64,000 nucleotides of DNA, taken from positions 32,623,961 to 32,687,960 of the forward strand of contig OZ007574.1 in the NCBI GenBank assembly GCA_963931925.1, read 5' to 3'. The notes under the pieces are model-generated. The model was not told the origin of the DNA, did no database searches, and worked only from the letters and a program-made list of their open reading frames with translations. Each line of letters begins with the position of its first letter. The first letter of the stretch is position 1. Below, piece after piece: positions 42,549-54,860 of the stretch. The DNA is from Onchidella celtica (taxonomy: Eukaryota > Mollusca > Gastropoda > Systellommatophora > Onchidiidae). A program made the translations under genes and the position numbers.

Positions 42549-43339
42549 TAAATAAATACTCTCTGGTAGAATTAAAAGTTACGACAGGAAAGTTCTTTCT
42601 GCCCCTCATTTAACACATTAATGATCGAAACTCAGCTTTACAAATCACATCTGAGTAGTCCCTGAGTCGGCGGGCCAACTAATAATAATAATCATAATAA
42701 TAAATATAACAATAATTGCAATGAAAATAATAAAGCGGAAGTAGTTCATCATTCCGCAGCTACTGCCCAGACATGACCCTTCTTCGGAATTTGTTGTTTT
42801 CGGAGAATTACCAATAAATGCAGAACTTTTTTACATCCTCATTCTCCTCCTGGAATACTCAGGGACAGTGGACAGCTCATACAATGGTGGACAACAGAGC
42901 CAGACTTTATTATTTGCCTGTTGTTGTTTTTCCATTGCGCCACTGTGTCTTTGGAGGAACTAGCAGTAATCCGATTCCTCCACACATTTTGAAAACAGTT
43001 TCTGTACCAACAAGAGTGTTGCTTTGTTGTGGGTTTTTTTGCTGAAGTTGTGTGGTGTAAGAATTAAATTGGGACATCGCTGGGGCAGAGTCTCTGTAGA
43101 CATGCCACTTTGGGGTTGTTAGTTGTCAAGAGCACTATGATACTCATGTGCTCATCTCGTGTACTTGACCTCCTTGTTTATCTCATAAGTAACTTTTTGG
43201 ATCCACGAGGCCAGGCTGTGCTGATCTCGATGAGAAGAGTGTGTGTAAATGCCCACCCCTGACCAAAATTGCGTGCTCCCACGATCCTGGTTTAAATCTC
43301 GGGTACTAGTGCTTCGCAATTCAACTGAGCACTGAGGGC

Positions 43340-43620
43340 CTGTTGTCCACTGCAGGATGAAGCATTCCGCCAATGATCTCCATTCCTCTCTGTTTTTCAG
43401 TCTGTCTTATCCACGTCTTTCCACCTGTCTGCACAATATCATCACACCATCATTTCTCGTCGCGTCCTCTTGTTCTCTTTCCTTTTCTAGGCCTCCATTC
43501 AGTGCAATGTCTTGTCCATCTGTTATCCTCCATTCTTCCGATATGGCCAGCCCACTTCCTTTGTTATCGTAGTATAAATTTCTCATTGTCTGTAACCTGG
43601 GTTTGTTTCCGAATATCAGT
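43340..43620 (-). pseudogene. RTE-like LINE C-terminal remnant, frameshifted
   Basis: The minus strand shows WAGHIGRMEDNRWTRHCTEW, RPRKGKRTRG, WWCDDI, GGKTWIRQT and then CFILQWTTGPQ, in at least two frames. This order is typical of RTE/BovB-like LINE tails. No RT core remains. Confidence 0.65.
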
Positions 43621-44329
43621 GTGAGGGATTTTATCGTGAAGTTAAAGTTACTAGACATTAATTTAAGCTTCATAGCCTGTACTCTGTGAGCAGTACATGT
43701 ACTATCTTTCCTTTCGTTTCAGTAGATATATCCAGACCTAATTTATAAGGGTGTTTTCACCAGTGAAAGGCGTGACTTCTCGTGCAAACGCAATCAGAAG
43801 CTTCCAACTGTTGAAAATTTACACTTTAAACTAATGTACATATATATCTCAATAATCTGATATCAGAGGCAATAGAAGTGTGTTATCATAGTGTACAGAT
43901 AGCATTGTCTCCGCTGCGCCATGCGTTCTGTTTTGATTGTGTATTTTCATTTTATCTATGTTGTTTAATTTAGCCGTGACTAGTGTGAACGGTGACTAAA
44001 TGTGTCATGTTCAAGGCGTCTTGAAGAAGTGGGTGATACACATTCTTCTTCTTGTTTCATTTCCTTGCTTGATCTACATCTTCATGTGTAGATAAGATCT
44101 CTCCGAGAAAATTGTATGACATGCGTCAAGTACTGTACTTTACGAGGGAAGTGTCCGAAGAAACTTAACGGGTTCTCATGGTGGAGTATTTTACTGCAGT
44201 TTGAATGTTAGTAGAGCTCAGAAGTTTTGCAGTGGTCCAGTGTTGCTTCTTTCTCAGTGAGGTTAACTAGGAAACAAGATATTGACGGACAACCCTGCTG
44301 TGTAACCGAAAAAGACCGTGAAATTAGTC

Positions 44330-44757
44330 AAAGCAGGTCCAGTTCGTTTTTTAACATCATTTTATTTGTCTACTTCTTTGATCCCTTGTGGGAAATTTGC
44401 GTTCGTGTCATTGCAACCCAGTTACATCTGGAGCAGACACGTCGTCGGCACAGTATATTTTTTAATTTTGCTCGGGCAACTGGCCTTGTCAGGCTCGCTT
44501 TTTTTTTCGACTTCCAATTTCCAAAGTATCTTTATGGTGCGCAACGTTTTACTCTCGCCATTCGAGTTTTTCGTCGTTGTCCAAGACGACCAGGCGTTCG
44601 ATCCTATCTACGAGAGGATTAGGCACAGGAAAATATAAGAAAAATCCCAAAATTCCAACATGCCTGCGCCGACGGGGAACCGGAATCGAACCCGATACCT
44701 TTGGCATGAGGGGCGGACACTTTACCTCTAGACCAATAGTGATTATACAGTGAAATG
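44330..44757 (-). mobile_element. tRNA-derived SINE, copy A
   Basis: The 5' end on the minus strand has an A-box-like TGGTCTAGAGGTAAAGTG and a B-box-like GGTTCGATTCC at tRNA spacing. The body continues GCATGTTGGAATTTTGGGAT, AAAGATACTTTGG.AATTGG and CTGCTCCAGATGTAACTGGG, all shared with the copy at 62066-62495. A long body after the tRNA-like head marks a SINE rather than a tRNA gene. Confidence 0.75.
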
Positions 44758-44764
44758 TGCGTTA

Positions 44765-46835
44765 TCTTTCTAACTGGGTTGTAATTTTGCGCTGTTGATA
44801 GTTCCTAATTAAACTCACAAAATGGAAATCGAACAAAAGTTAAAGGGAAATGTTTTGTTTGTTGTTGTTTTTTTTTCTTTGCATGGCCCGTAAAGTTTTT
44901 CTTTTTTCTTTTTCCATTTGCGGTGTTTTTCCATGACACGACAGAATGCGTGTATGCTTACAGCAGGCCTGCAAATTATCCATAATTTGACAGGTTTGTC
45001 CTGCTGGGAAAACTTATGAGATTTTACGACAAGGAAATTCCTGCCAGGAAGGTCAGTCCGGTAAAATGCAACTCATGACAGTATGCACATTATGTTAATA
45101 TTATATGGAGTGCGTTATGTGATCTGCGAAGTGTGTGGCGCTGTTTTGTATTTGTGTTCGCGTTTCTATGAAAAACACAATATAGCGAACCGACGAGTTT
45201 CAGTTTGCCTTTATACGGCATAGGTTCAGGTCCCCTTGATGTGTTCCTAATTTTAATTGTCATTCGTTAGCAGGTCAGTGACTAGGACAGGGAATCACAT
45301 ACTTACCTGCATTGTCTGTCGTGCATCTTGCTTTATCAGATTAGTGAAAGTGATACTTTACGGCATTGCAGGCTATAGTATGCCTAATTGATGGCTATTG
45401 TAAAACTTTCAAATTTTGCACACCATTTACTGAGAATCATTTTCAGGATGTCGTTGATTGAATTTTCTCATTAGAAATCGCCAAACCTTCATTTTAATGT
45501 TACTGTATCTTCCCTATACGACTGAGCATGAACACAAACTGCATTAATAGCACACTGCTCAAAGAATCGTGAGTGTGTTCGCAAAACAAAATGTCCCGTG
45601 CACATACTGCTGCATATTTCATCCGCCACGCCTAGGTTCCCCTTGCCCTCCACCCCCGTTTTATTTATTTACTTATTTATTTATTTATGTATTTATTTAT
45701 TTATCTGTTAAATCTTTAAGATTGCAAGGCCAAACAAAGGTGGGGTGGTTATGATTCGGAATGGGATAAAGTTGGCAGGCTGGCCGGTTAATAATTTGTT
45801 GAAAGACTGCAAAATGCGCTTGCGGGTGTTGTTGGCAAGTTTCCAATAAATGTATTTTATCTGTTTATTTATCCATGTATTCACACTCGCACATTTTTTT
45901 TTTGTGCGGGAGGGGGAAGGGGGGGGGGGGGGGTCATTCAGGAGATGGCTCTTTGTGACGGCTCTCGACAGTGCATGAGATTATCACCAATGGGCGCTTG
46001 TGTTCCTTTCCCACTTCATGGTTAAACACCCGGGCCGAACGTCTAGAAAGCAGACATTGAAGCAATGTTTTGCTGGTCTGGAGTAATTCTGCACCGGTCA
46101 CATTGAGTTTTGAGTTTGAGTTTGGGCTCAGCGGCGCCTCGGCATGATAAGGGCCACTTTGCGCCTTTCTCCCTTTTTTTCGCCTTTGGTGATACACAGG
46201 ACAAAATTAAACACACCGAAGCGTGGCAACGCCCAATGAAAAGAGCGATCTTCTTCTGAGCCGTGAAAGAAATGTTGTCTGCAACGACAGCGACACGTCA
46301 CTGGCGTATTATGGTAATTATATTGTCCTTTTCCTGGTACTGGCCGTTGTCGCGTTGAGACGGCGCTCCACTGCGCCCCTGCTCCACTGGAAGGTGCCCC
46401 AAGGTCAAGTCACGCTACTGTTACACATGTATAATGGATGTAGGCTTCCAATTGCGTGCTCTGGCTGTGTCATTTCTGTGTATTCGTGTGTCTCGCTATT
46501 CTGAACCCGGACATCTGCCCTTGTGTGTGTAGTTCACTCTGCCGACATAGAAAGTTTATTCATGTTTACTTACATATGTCGAGCTAGCTGCTCGTTGCGT
46601 TATGCGCAATGGGCTTGTTTTTGTGAAGTCATCTTGAGGACGTATCCACCCATTGAAGTACGTACGCTCGATTTTTGGCTCGATTATTTTTTATTTTTTT
46701 TTACCCCCCCCCCCCCCCCTCCTTTCCGTTTTTATCTTTGCGCGCTTCGCTTTAACCTCCCCAATGCCATTGTACGAGCATAATTATGACCATTTGCATG
46801 CTGAATAGTGACCTTTTGCATCGACAATTTTGATT
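44765..46835. other. No gene recognised; small dispersed repeat inside
   Basis: Non-coding by inspection. It contains a TTTA microsatellite (45660-45712), poly-G (45918) and poly-C (46706) runs and a 60-bp dispersed repeat at 46108-46167 (GAGTTTGAGTTTGGG..ATAAGGGCCACTTTGCGCC) also found at 53792-53849 and, inverted, at 61467-61515. Confidence 0.55.
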
Positions 46836-46838
46836 TGT

Positions 46839-47084
46839 GATTGGGTCTGGAGAAATCGGGCTTAAGTAACATATTATACCTCCTTCAAAAAATCAGAATA
46901 TTTCTAAGACGATTTCAAGCAAAGTATTTTGACGGAATGCAGAAAAATGACAAGTCTTTTATATTACAAGCAAATCTCAATTTCCATAGAAAAAAAAAAT
47001 GTTCTCCTTGGGGGGGGGGGGGGGGGGGGGTCTTTCAGGAAGTTGGTCTTTCACCATAAGCACGATTCCACCAGATCCACTCAC
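46839..47084. mobile_element. Short inverted-repeat element, family M4, copy 2
   Basis: Left end TCTGGAGAAATCGGGCTTAA and right end (reverse complement) GTGAGTGGATCTGGTGGAAT match the M4 family. The interior ACGATTTCAAGCAAAGTATT and CTCAATTTCCATAGAAAA is shared with copies 1 and 3. A poly-G tract has expanded inside it. Confidence 0.65.
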
Positions 47085-47827
47085 CTTTGTTTCACTAGAA
47101 ACCTAACTTGAAATGACCCTTCAAATTTTCTTGTTGAAAGAACAAGAAAAGCACAGAAAACGATACTACTTAATTCATGACCAGAATTGAAAAGCCTGCG
47201 TAAGCTTCACAGACCCTGCCCCCTCTCATCGCCTTGCATACGCTTTTCATGCACTGGGGTCAACCTCCACACCCCCGGAGAGTACAAATTTTATTGAAAT
47301 AGCTTTAGTGGTCTCCGTGTATAGACCCTTGCCAGCTGGAATATTATTTGTGGATTTGTGGATATTATTTGTTGCAGTTTTTTGTGTTTTTTTTTTTCAT
47401 GGCCGGGAGCTTAACTCATTCGCTACGGTAAGCCGAATATTCAGCACGAGTGGACACCGATTTTAAAACATCAATATCTAAGCCAGCTTCTCCAAATATT
47501 GAATCCCAACCTGGTTTATTGATTTTCCTTTAGTTTAATGTTTAATGTACTATGTCTTGTGTTTAAAATGAATGAAATATTTAAAAATAAACATTTTTTA
47601 ACTACGTCTAAATTTCAATCTGGATAGTGTTGAGAGTTCCCGTCCGCCCACGCCCACAAAAGTTAGTGTAGGGAATGGGTTAAAGACCGACTTCAGACAT
47701 TCTTTCTTCTGAGATATCATAATTATGATGCCCAGGTAGGGAGGAACGAGGATAATGTTGATCTTATGTCTTCGTCGTTGCGGTGGATGTTGTTTTCTTT
47801 ACTTCTGTTGTTGTAAAGTTGTCATGT

Positions 47828-48071
47828 GCGACAGAAACGGTAATTAACAGACGTGCTATGCAATAGAAATGGTATTTGGCAACCTTCTGTGCAACAGAAA
47901 CGTTATTTAGCAACTTACTGTGTAACAGAAACGGTATTTAGTAACTTGCTGTGCAACAGAAACGGCATTTAGCAAACATGCTGTGCAACAGAAACGGCAT
48001 TTAGCAACTTGATGTGAAACAGAAACGGCATTTAGCAACTTGATGTGAAACAGAAACGGCATTTAGCAACT
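47828..48071. repeat. 31-bp minisatellite, about 8 units
   Basis: Units read GCAACAGAAACGGCATTTAG followed by CAACTTGCTGT, with small variants (GAAACAGAAACGG). No frame runs through it. Confidence 0.9.
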
Positions 48072-48744
48072 TTCCAGGCCGTTAAAACATGTGCACGCCA
48101 CTGTACGGTGTGAGATTTGAGAAGCTTGGTGACCTTTATACTACCTAATTACTTTAAGTTAATTAAAATAAAAAACTTTTGCCCTCGCTTAACATGCAAT
48201 AAACAACAACAACAAAAAAGACGAAATTTCAGAATTTCAATGATTAAATTTTCTTAAAGCGAATGGAGGGGAGTGGGGGGGGGGGGGCATATCTTAACTT
48301 TGTACAGTAGTCGGCCCTATTGTGGTCTAAATGCATTTCTGTGATTTTAGAAATGTTTGTATAATACAAGAGAGAGATATTAATGTTTGTCGCGATGTGC
48401 CCCGGCTCCCTTTTCTGCGTATGTATTTCCACGAGGAAAAACAGAAAAAAAAAAAAAAACATTTTGCGTTTAAGTGTACATACGTGTACGGGACCTTAAC
48501 GTCTATCGGAGCAAAATTCAGATTTGAAGAACCGATCAAAGGATGGTAAGATTTGATGCCCTTTTCAAACAAGAAAAAAAAATGACGTCAGAAAGACAAC
48601 CAAGATTATGTGGACAGCACTTATAATATATGCTCACATTTCCCGGGTTCGGCATGTAACTGGGGCAGATACTTGCTCGTTAATGAACATGAAATGAAAG
48701 CTAAGTAACAGAAGATGGCATGTAGGGTTGTATTAGTTTCTTTG

Positions 48745-49170
48745 TAAGGACCTTACTCTGTAAGGACCCCACTCTGCAAAGATCCAGCTCAATCTGTAAG
48801 GGCCCCATTCTGAAAAGATCCAACTCAATCTGTAAGGATCCCATTCTGTAAAGTTCGAACTCAAACTGTAAGAATCCCACTCTGTGGAGATCCAACTCAA
48901 ACTGTAAGAACCATACTCTGTGAAGATCCAACTCAAACTGTAAGAACCCCACTCTGTAAAGATCCAACTCAAACTGTAAGAACCCACTCTGTAAAGATTC
49001 AACTCAAACTGTAAGAACCCCACTTTGTAAAGATCCAACTCAAACTGTAAGAACCCCACTCTGTAAAGATCCAACTCAAACTGTAAGAACCCCACTCTGT
49101 AAAGATCCAACTCAAACTGTAAGAACCCCACTCTGTAAAGATCCAACTCAAACTGTAAGGATCTCACTCC
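48745..49170. repeat. 36-bp minisatellite, about 12 units, open on the minus strand
   Basis: Units read AAGAACCCCACTCTGTAAAG followed by ATCCAACTCAAACTGT. Thirty-six is a multiple of three, so the minus strand keeps one frame, giving a peptide of 12-residue repeats (VGFLQFELDLYR) between about 48733 and 49191. One unit lacks a C, which shifts the frame mid-array and yields a second repeating peptide. No flanking gene structure is seen, so a protein is doubtful. Confidence 0.9.
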
Positions 49171-49426
49171 GTAAGCACCCCTGTCTTCCATTTTATGGAA
49201 ACAGGCTGTTGTGCCCAGAGCAAAAGTTTACAGGAGACGCAGGAAAGTATTTCGAGTTGAGTCCCGCTGTAAATCTTTGTTCAATATCCATGTTTTTATT
49301 GTTGTTGTTTATTCAGTTTCCATTCTGTGTTCAATTTCCATTCCTTCATCAATTTCCATATCGTCATTGCTCTATGATATATATGGCCTTTAGCGTCTTT
49401 ACAGACGGTCTTAGCAGCTAGAATAT

Positions 49427-49990
49427 TCACTTTGACTTTGACTGACAGCTTCTCTCGTGGCTTATTCTACCAATGTTTGACCCGAGAGTGCGATGGCAGT
49501 GATTGCAGGTCAGTCTTTTGGGTTCACTTTGGCGAGTGTTTTCATTCCGCCTCTGTCGTTTTGTCAGGTATGTTTCTTTTGCCTTGAAGTCTATTGCGAG
49601 CGTGCCACTGCGCAATTTTTGTCTCCATCTGCTTCGATCATTTGCAAGGTTCTCCCATTCATTGGGGTCGATGTTGAATGCTTTCATCGTGACCTTGCAA
49701 GTGTCTTTGAATCGCAGATGTGGCCTACCTCTGGGTCGGTTGCCAGTAGCAAGTTCCCCGTAGAGAATTTGTCTGGGGATGCGATCATTTTCCATACGGT
49801 GGAGATGTCCAAGCCACCGCAGTCTTTTTTTGCCTAGGAGAGCCTGAGTTGATGGAATGTTGGCTCGGCTCAGAACTTCGATATTTGAGATCCTGTCTTG
49901 CCACTTGATCTTGAGAATTTTGCGTAGGCAGCGCAGGTGGAAGGAGTTGAGGGATCTTTCATGTTTGGAGTAGGTGGTCCATGTCTCTGA
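49427..49990 (-). pseudogene. 5'-truncated LINE: post-RT tail with terminal zinc-finger-like motif
   Basis: The frame begins in a LINE-typical SETWTTYSKHERSLNSFH, continues with CLRKILKIKWQDRISN, KKRLRWLGHLHRMENDRI and NRPRGRPHLRFKDTCK, and ends with CNHCHRTLGSNIGRISHERS, a degenerate C2H2-like finger as found at the end of some LINE ORFs. The RT core and endonuclease are absent, as expected from 5' truncation. The ATG at 49999 lies largely in flanking repeat sequence, so it is not a real start. About 190 residues are open without a stop. Confidence 0.8.
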
Positions 49991-50216
49991 TAATGGCATA
50001 AATTAATGTCAGACTTATGCCAAAAGGCAACTGACGGTTCATTGCATTTCTGAACATGAGGGCTATAGATCATATTACAACCAAAAGAAAGGAAAGTGTA
50101 ACAATCCAATAGAATCATAAGGGCATATTATTTCACCAAATGACGGGGAAACAGGTTTTTCTTAATATCCCAAAAAATGTCAAAATGACTTATGCCATTA
50201 GCGGAGAGCAGTGGCA
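49984..50216. mobile_element. Short inverted-repeat element, family M5, copy A (left end split by the LINE)
   Basis: Reverse-complemented, this segment aligns to 63615-63867: CATAAGTCATTTTGACATTT, GATATTAAGAAAA, CATTTGGTGA, TCTATTGGATT and TCAGTTGCCTT are shared. Its outer left end seems to continue at 49362-49385 (CGTCATTGCTCTATGAT), on the other side of the truncated LINE. Confidence 0.65.
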
Positions 50217-50224
50217 ATATTCTG

Positions 50225-52945
50225 ATGATCAAAAGACAATATTACACCAACAAACATACGACCCCGATAGAAAGACAGCGCACATGTCGTTCTTGGGAAC
50301 GATGTTTAAAAGTGAATTCGACCTAAATTGGGATATACGGTCATTTTTCCAGTAACCCGACATCACTAGAGAGTAATGACAATTCGGTATCTGTTTCTAT
50401 GATTGTGCAGACTTTATGCAGTCTTGATTTTCACGATTTCAAAGGAATTAATTTTGTACCAGCTTAAGTCCACTTAAACTCCAGATCACACAGCACAGTT
50501 GTACATATAAATTATCGAATATACTGTGTTTGCCACGGAACACATCAACCAACGACTGTTAATTATTGTAGAGAGGAAGCATTGTGAATGAGCTGAAGTT
50601 TCAGTCATGCCTTGCGCCTTTTTTTATTTTTGTTGTTGTTATTAAGTAATGTTCGGTTTCAGCTTGTGACTTAAACAGAAAGTAGGATTAAGCCTTTAAA
50701 TTCATTACTTCGGATTTTCCTCTCTTGTGTGTGTATGTGTGTTTTCTTGCTGTCCTTTGAATTAACCGTTGTTTTTAAATTCTGTTTGCATCAAAAAGTT
50801 GTACCGTGTACTGTTCCGAAGTGTAATGTATATGATATGAAGACATTCTACCACCACACTACGGCTGCCATTAAAGGCTTTGTGGTTTAGAACTTGCTTG
50901 ACAGGAAGTTTTTAGAGAGTTGCTGCAGTTTTAAATGTCAGTGTTTCCCAATCTTGACAATTTTGTGCTGGACATATTTTCTCTCTTTTCATCCGTTATA
51001 ACATCGTTAGCGGGGGCGCTGGTCATCATTTTAACACTGAACAGGCCACGCGGTGGTGTTATTTTATAATAAAGTTTTGGAGAAATTATCTCTTTCTTGG
51101 GTTTTAAGATATGACAATAATATATAGATATTTGCACAGTCGTCATTTTGTTTGGAAATGTGAAGGTGATCAGGGATGGGAATTCTCAGGAAATTTCGTG
51201 ATTTCCGAATTTTTCAAATCTTTTTTTCCATAGTAAACTCTACTTTGTTTTGCTGTCGAATATATGAATTGGCCTTAGTGTGTGTGTGTATTGCGGGTTG
51301 CAGTGTGTCGACGCCTTACGTCAGAAGTTCAGGAAATATTTCTGTAAGTAATTCCCATCCCTGGGTAATCTATTTCTTTTCAAGTTATCTTGGGTTTTCT
51401 CCGGGTTTGTTGTTTTTTTACCATAAACAAATGAATGGGAGTCCTGTCGCGCCGGTAACCTCAGGGAGGCAGGCGTTTGCCCTCAAAATTACATGTATTC
51501 AGAAACATTGCAATGACCTGCTGCTGGCGTATGGCAGATGACACCGTGTCTGCATCCAGCGGGAAGTTACGCATTAAAAAAAGAAAACGTGTAATGGCAG
51601 TTACTGTTGTGGCCAGCACATCAGATCGTCCCCCTTAGAATGACAAGGTTCTATCTCCATTCTTGTCTTTGACTGAAGTGAGTTGCACGCAACTCACTAC
51701 TTCTTGCGCCTTCTCCATTTTATGTCAAAGATTCAAGCGGATTCGACGGGTAACTTTTAAGTATTACTAAAAAGAAAAGAAAAGTCGTATCCCTAAAAGC
51801 TATGACCACATGAAGCTTCAATCATCAATTTCTCAAACCTTGACGGAAGGGAGTGAGAACCTTGTCATTTCTGAGGAGACGAGATGATGAACTCTCTTTG
51901 ACTCTCCGTCTCTTTTACATTTTGCCCTCCCATGCCATTAATGGCGTATGCAGTTCGGTTTGGAAATTAAATACGAATCATGAAGAGTAGAAAGAATGAA
52001 CTGTCGAACGAGTAACTCCGCCATTTATACTTCCTTTTATTCCTGAAAGATACGAAACCACAGCACGAGATACCAATGGGCGGCCATTCCGTTCAGTGGA
52101 AAACCCTTGGCCTTTGTACAAGTGGATGAGTAGGGAACGCAAGCAATACTCAACCGACACTTCAACAGTAAAACTTGCTATTGCATGGTCAGTCATATTG
52201 ACATCCTTGAATTAAACTAATTTTGTTCAAATAAAGTCCTGATTATGGCAGTCTCTTACGTGCTAAAAAGCACGTTGAGCATTTCCTGGGGAAAGTACTA
52301 TGGGGATGTCCGCATTGGATACACTGATTAAATGACTTGCCTATAGTCGTTGAATACACAATTAAGTTTAATTTTGTACAAGGATGTTCACTTACGTCGG
52401 ATGCGACTTGGCGGACTCACTGAATTAGTCGTGGTGAAGGAGTGGTTGCATTTTTTTGTTGTTGTTTTATTTATGCTGTAGGTCTCCTTTTCAACGAAAT
52501 GAGTCTAGATCAGAAGCGTTGGGGGAGGGTGGTGCTTATCTAGCCGCTGACACCGCGAGAAATATTACTTTCAGCGTTTGCGGATGAAGATTTTCAAAAA
52601 AGCCAAGATTCTCGCTTTGCAAAAATCTCGAGATTTTTTTCCCAACCCAAAACATGCAAAAAAAGTTATAATTTCATAACAGTCAACTTGAATACCTAAT
52701 GCCAGTGATTAGTTCGCGGGACATGCCGCATAAAATGTCATTAACATAAAGGCAATCTCAAAACTGCCTCTTGGCTAGCTGGGCTTTATTCACCTTTTAG
52801 GTCAAGAGCAGCTCTGCGAGGAGTCGGGCAATTTTGTCTCGTCATTTCAGGGGAGAGTTGTCAGTGCTTCGCATAAACCAGCAGTAGATCATGTGATCTG
52901 ATAAGTTATATTTATTTACTCTAGTAGATAGATCTTCTAGGTGCC
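50225..52945. other. No gene recognised; non-coding
   Basis: Only short open frames, none with recognisable motifs or convincing splice borders. Confidence 0.45.
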
Positions 52946-52947
<2 letters not shown>

Positions 52948-53026
<79 letters not shown>

Positions 53027-53048
53027 CCCCGTCCGTCCGTCCCCCCCC
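52948..53048. repeat. Compound microsatellite (GT)n(CTGT)n
   Basis: A GT tract of about 40 bp passes into CTGT repeats, then CCGT and poly-C. Confidence 0.95.
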
Positions 53049-53054
53049 TAATGT

Positions 53055-54585
53055 TCACAAAGGTCCGAAAAATCCCAAGATCTTAAAGTAAATGCCAAGG
53101 TCCCAAGTTAACGCCGAAAATCGAAAGAATATTGGGAAAAAAACCCAAAGACCGGCAATGCTGATTACGCTGGGCTCCGCCCGGTGCAAGATTCCAACAT
53201 GGAGCTGCCAAACTTTCAAAGATCTATCTTCAGTCTGAAAGTAAACTGCGTTAAAAAAAAATTCAAGTGAATCGATGAGACCTTCGTGTGTGTCAAATTT
53301 GAAGCTGTCGTTTTATTATCACATTAGATTGGATTATTCTGTAAGACCTCTGCGCCGTTCGCTTCATTGCTACCCACTCACAAGATCTCGAAGTGTCAAT
53401 TTTGTGCTTTGGCGGTTTCTGATTCGTGCTTGACGGGCGTTTGTACAAGTTGTTACGCTAATGAGAGTTGACGTTTCAGTGGTAATTGGGGTGGATCTCT
53501 GAATATACACGGCTGGAAAATGCCATTTGCATGACTTGTATTATTTTTTTATTTTGCCGCAGGTTATTCATTTTTGTAGATTTCTGGAGGCAGTTGGCTT
53601 TTGCGTAAACATTTTTTGTTCATTTTCTACCTTTATTTTCTTTTCTGTGTCTTGATAGACTGTTTATATGCTGCCGTAGAAAGAAAGCACGGAAGGATAC
53701 AGATAGGCTTATTGTAGTTACGGCTTTTTTTTTTTTGTTGTTGTTTGTTTGTTTGTTTGTTTTTACCTGGAGGGAGGGAGTTTGAAGAGAGTTGGAGTTT
53801 GGGTTCAAGGGTGCGTCTTCACGATAATGGTAACTTTGCGCCGTTCACTTTTTTTTTCTTCATTATCTTACGGTTTAAAGAGAAAAGGTGATGGTCACGA
53901 TGGATGAGGGAATAAGGGAAGGAAGAGTTGGCCATTCTTCATTGTACTGAAGCATTGTGGAGTCGCCAAAAGTTAACTGGAGATAAAATCTAATCATACT
54001 GATACCATCGATTCTTTAATGTGTCACAAGTAAAAAATGTGGCCCTACAAGTTCTGTTGTTGGTGGTGGTGGTAGATGGAAGTGGGGAGGGGTGTGTAAC
54101 CAGCCAGCCGGTGTATCTGTGTATCTGTCACTGTTGTTGCATCATGATATGAAGATATAATGCATAGCCAGGTCTAATGTCAGTGGGGACCACCAGCCTG
54201 GATGGTTAAGTTTCCCGTGACTGTACATGAAAGGAGTGCCCATTTTTTCTGAAATGCTAATCCTGTCGTGCATAATATTATGTAGGGTTCACGAAATTGT
54301 GTTTTCGGGGGAAAAAAATAACAATTATTGCTCTTCACAGAAAGGACGAAGTCAAAATGTGACCAGAAGGAAGTACGGAGCACGGGGAGAAAACCGGGAA
54401 GCAAAACCAACAGTTGAGAATACAACACTTTGAAAGCACCCGATATTTTAACAGGTTTAATGAAGGCTGGTAGTGCACTATGTCGAACTGTTTTGTCGTG
54501 GTTTTAGCTGGAGATGTGAACTGTGGAGTTAAACGGGGCCCCAGGCACTGGTCAGACTGAAGTTAGTCTGTCCAGAGAGTGTGCA
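53055..54585. other. No gene recognised; dispersed 60-bp repeat at 53792-53849
   Basis: Non-coding by inspection. It holds the second copy of the GAGTTTGGGTTC..GATAATGGTAACTTTGCGCC repeat and TG/GGT-rich simple sequence near 54060. Confidence 0.45.
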
Positions 54586-54589
54586 TTTA

Positions 54590-54860
54590 TAGAGAGGTCT
54601 CACTTCCGCCAAATCGCGAAACTAGGTCGCTGCGGTAAACAAGAAATTAAAGATAGCGTGCCTATCTGTTTACTGTGTTTGTTCATATTTTGGGGCTGAT
54701 TGAAACTATTTAGAGCCGTTTGTTAGCTCTTACACCCCATGGAAATACACAAACGGGTATTGTTTACCGCAGCGACCTACTTTCCGCTCCATGCTAACAG
54801 TGGTTTCGCGGCGACCCTCGTGTCTGGCAGTGCAAATCGACCAATAGTGAAACCTCTCTA
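54590..54860. mobile_element. Short inverted-repeat element, family M2, copy 2 (inverted)
   Basis: Ends TAGAGAGGTCTCACTTCCGC and, reverse-complemented, TAGAGAGGTTTCACTATTGG, with TA flanks. Inner arms TAGGTCGCTGCGGTAAACAA and TTGTTTACCGCAGCGACCTA form a perfect 20-bp inverted repeat. Same family as 42298-42548, opposite orientation. Confidence 0.8.

Noticed and set aside
44680-44757. Possible tRNA gene on the minus strand (A- and B-box-like sequences)
   Set aside because: The acceptor stem does not close and the similarity to 62066 continues hundreds of bases past the tRNA-like part, so it is a SINE head.
46223-46504. 93-codon frame with a hydrophobic segment (YIVLFLVLAVVAL)
   Set aside because: No homology, splice border or repeat of coding signals; a hydrophobic run of this length is expected by chance in T-rich DNA.
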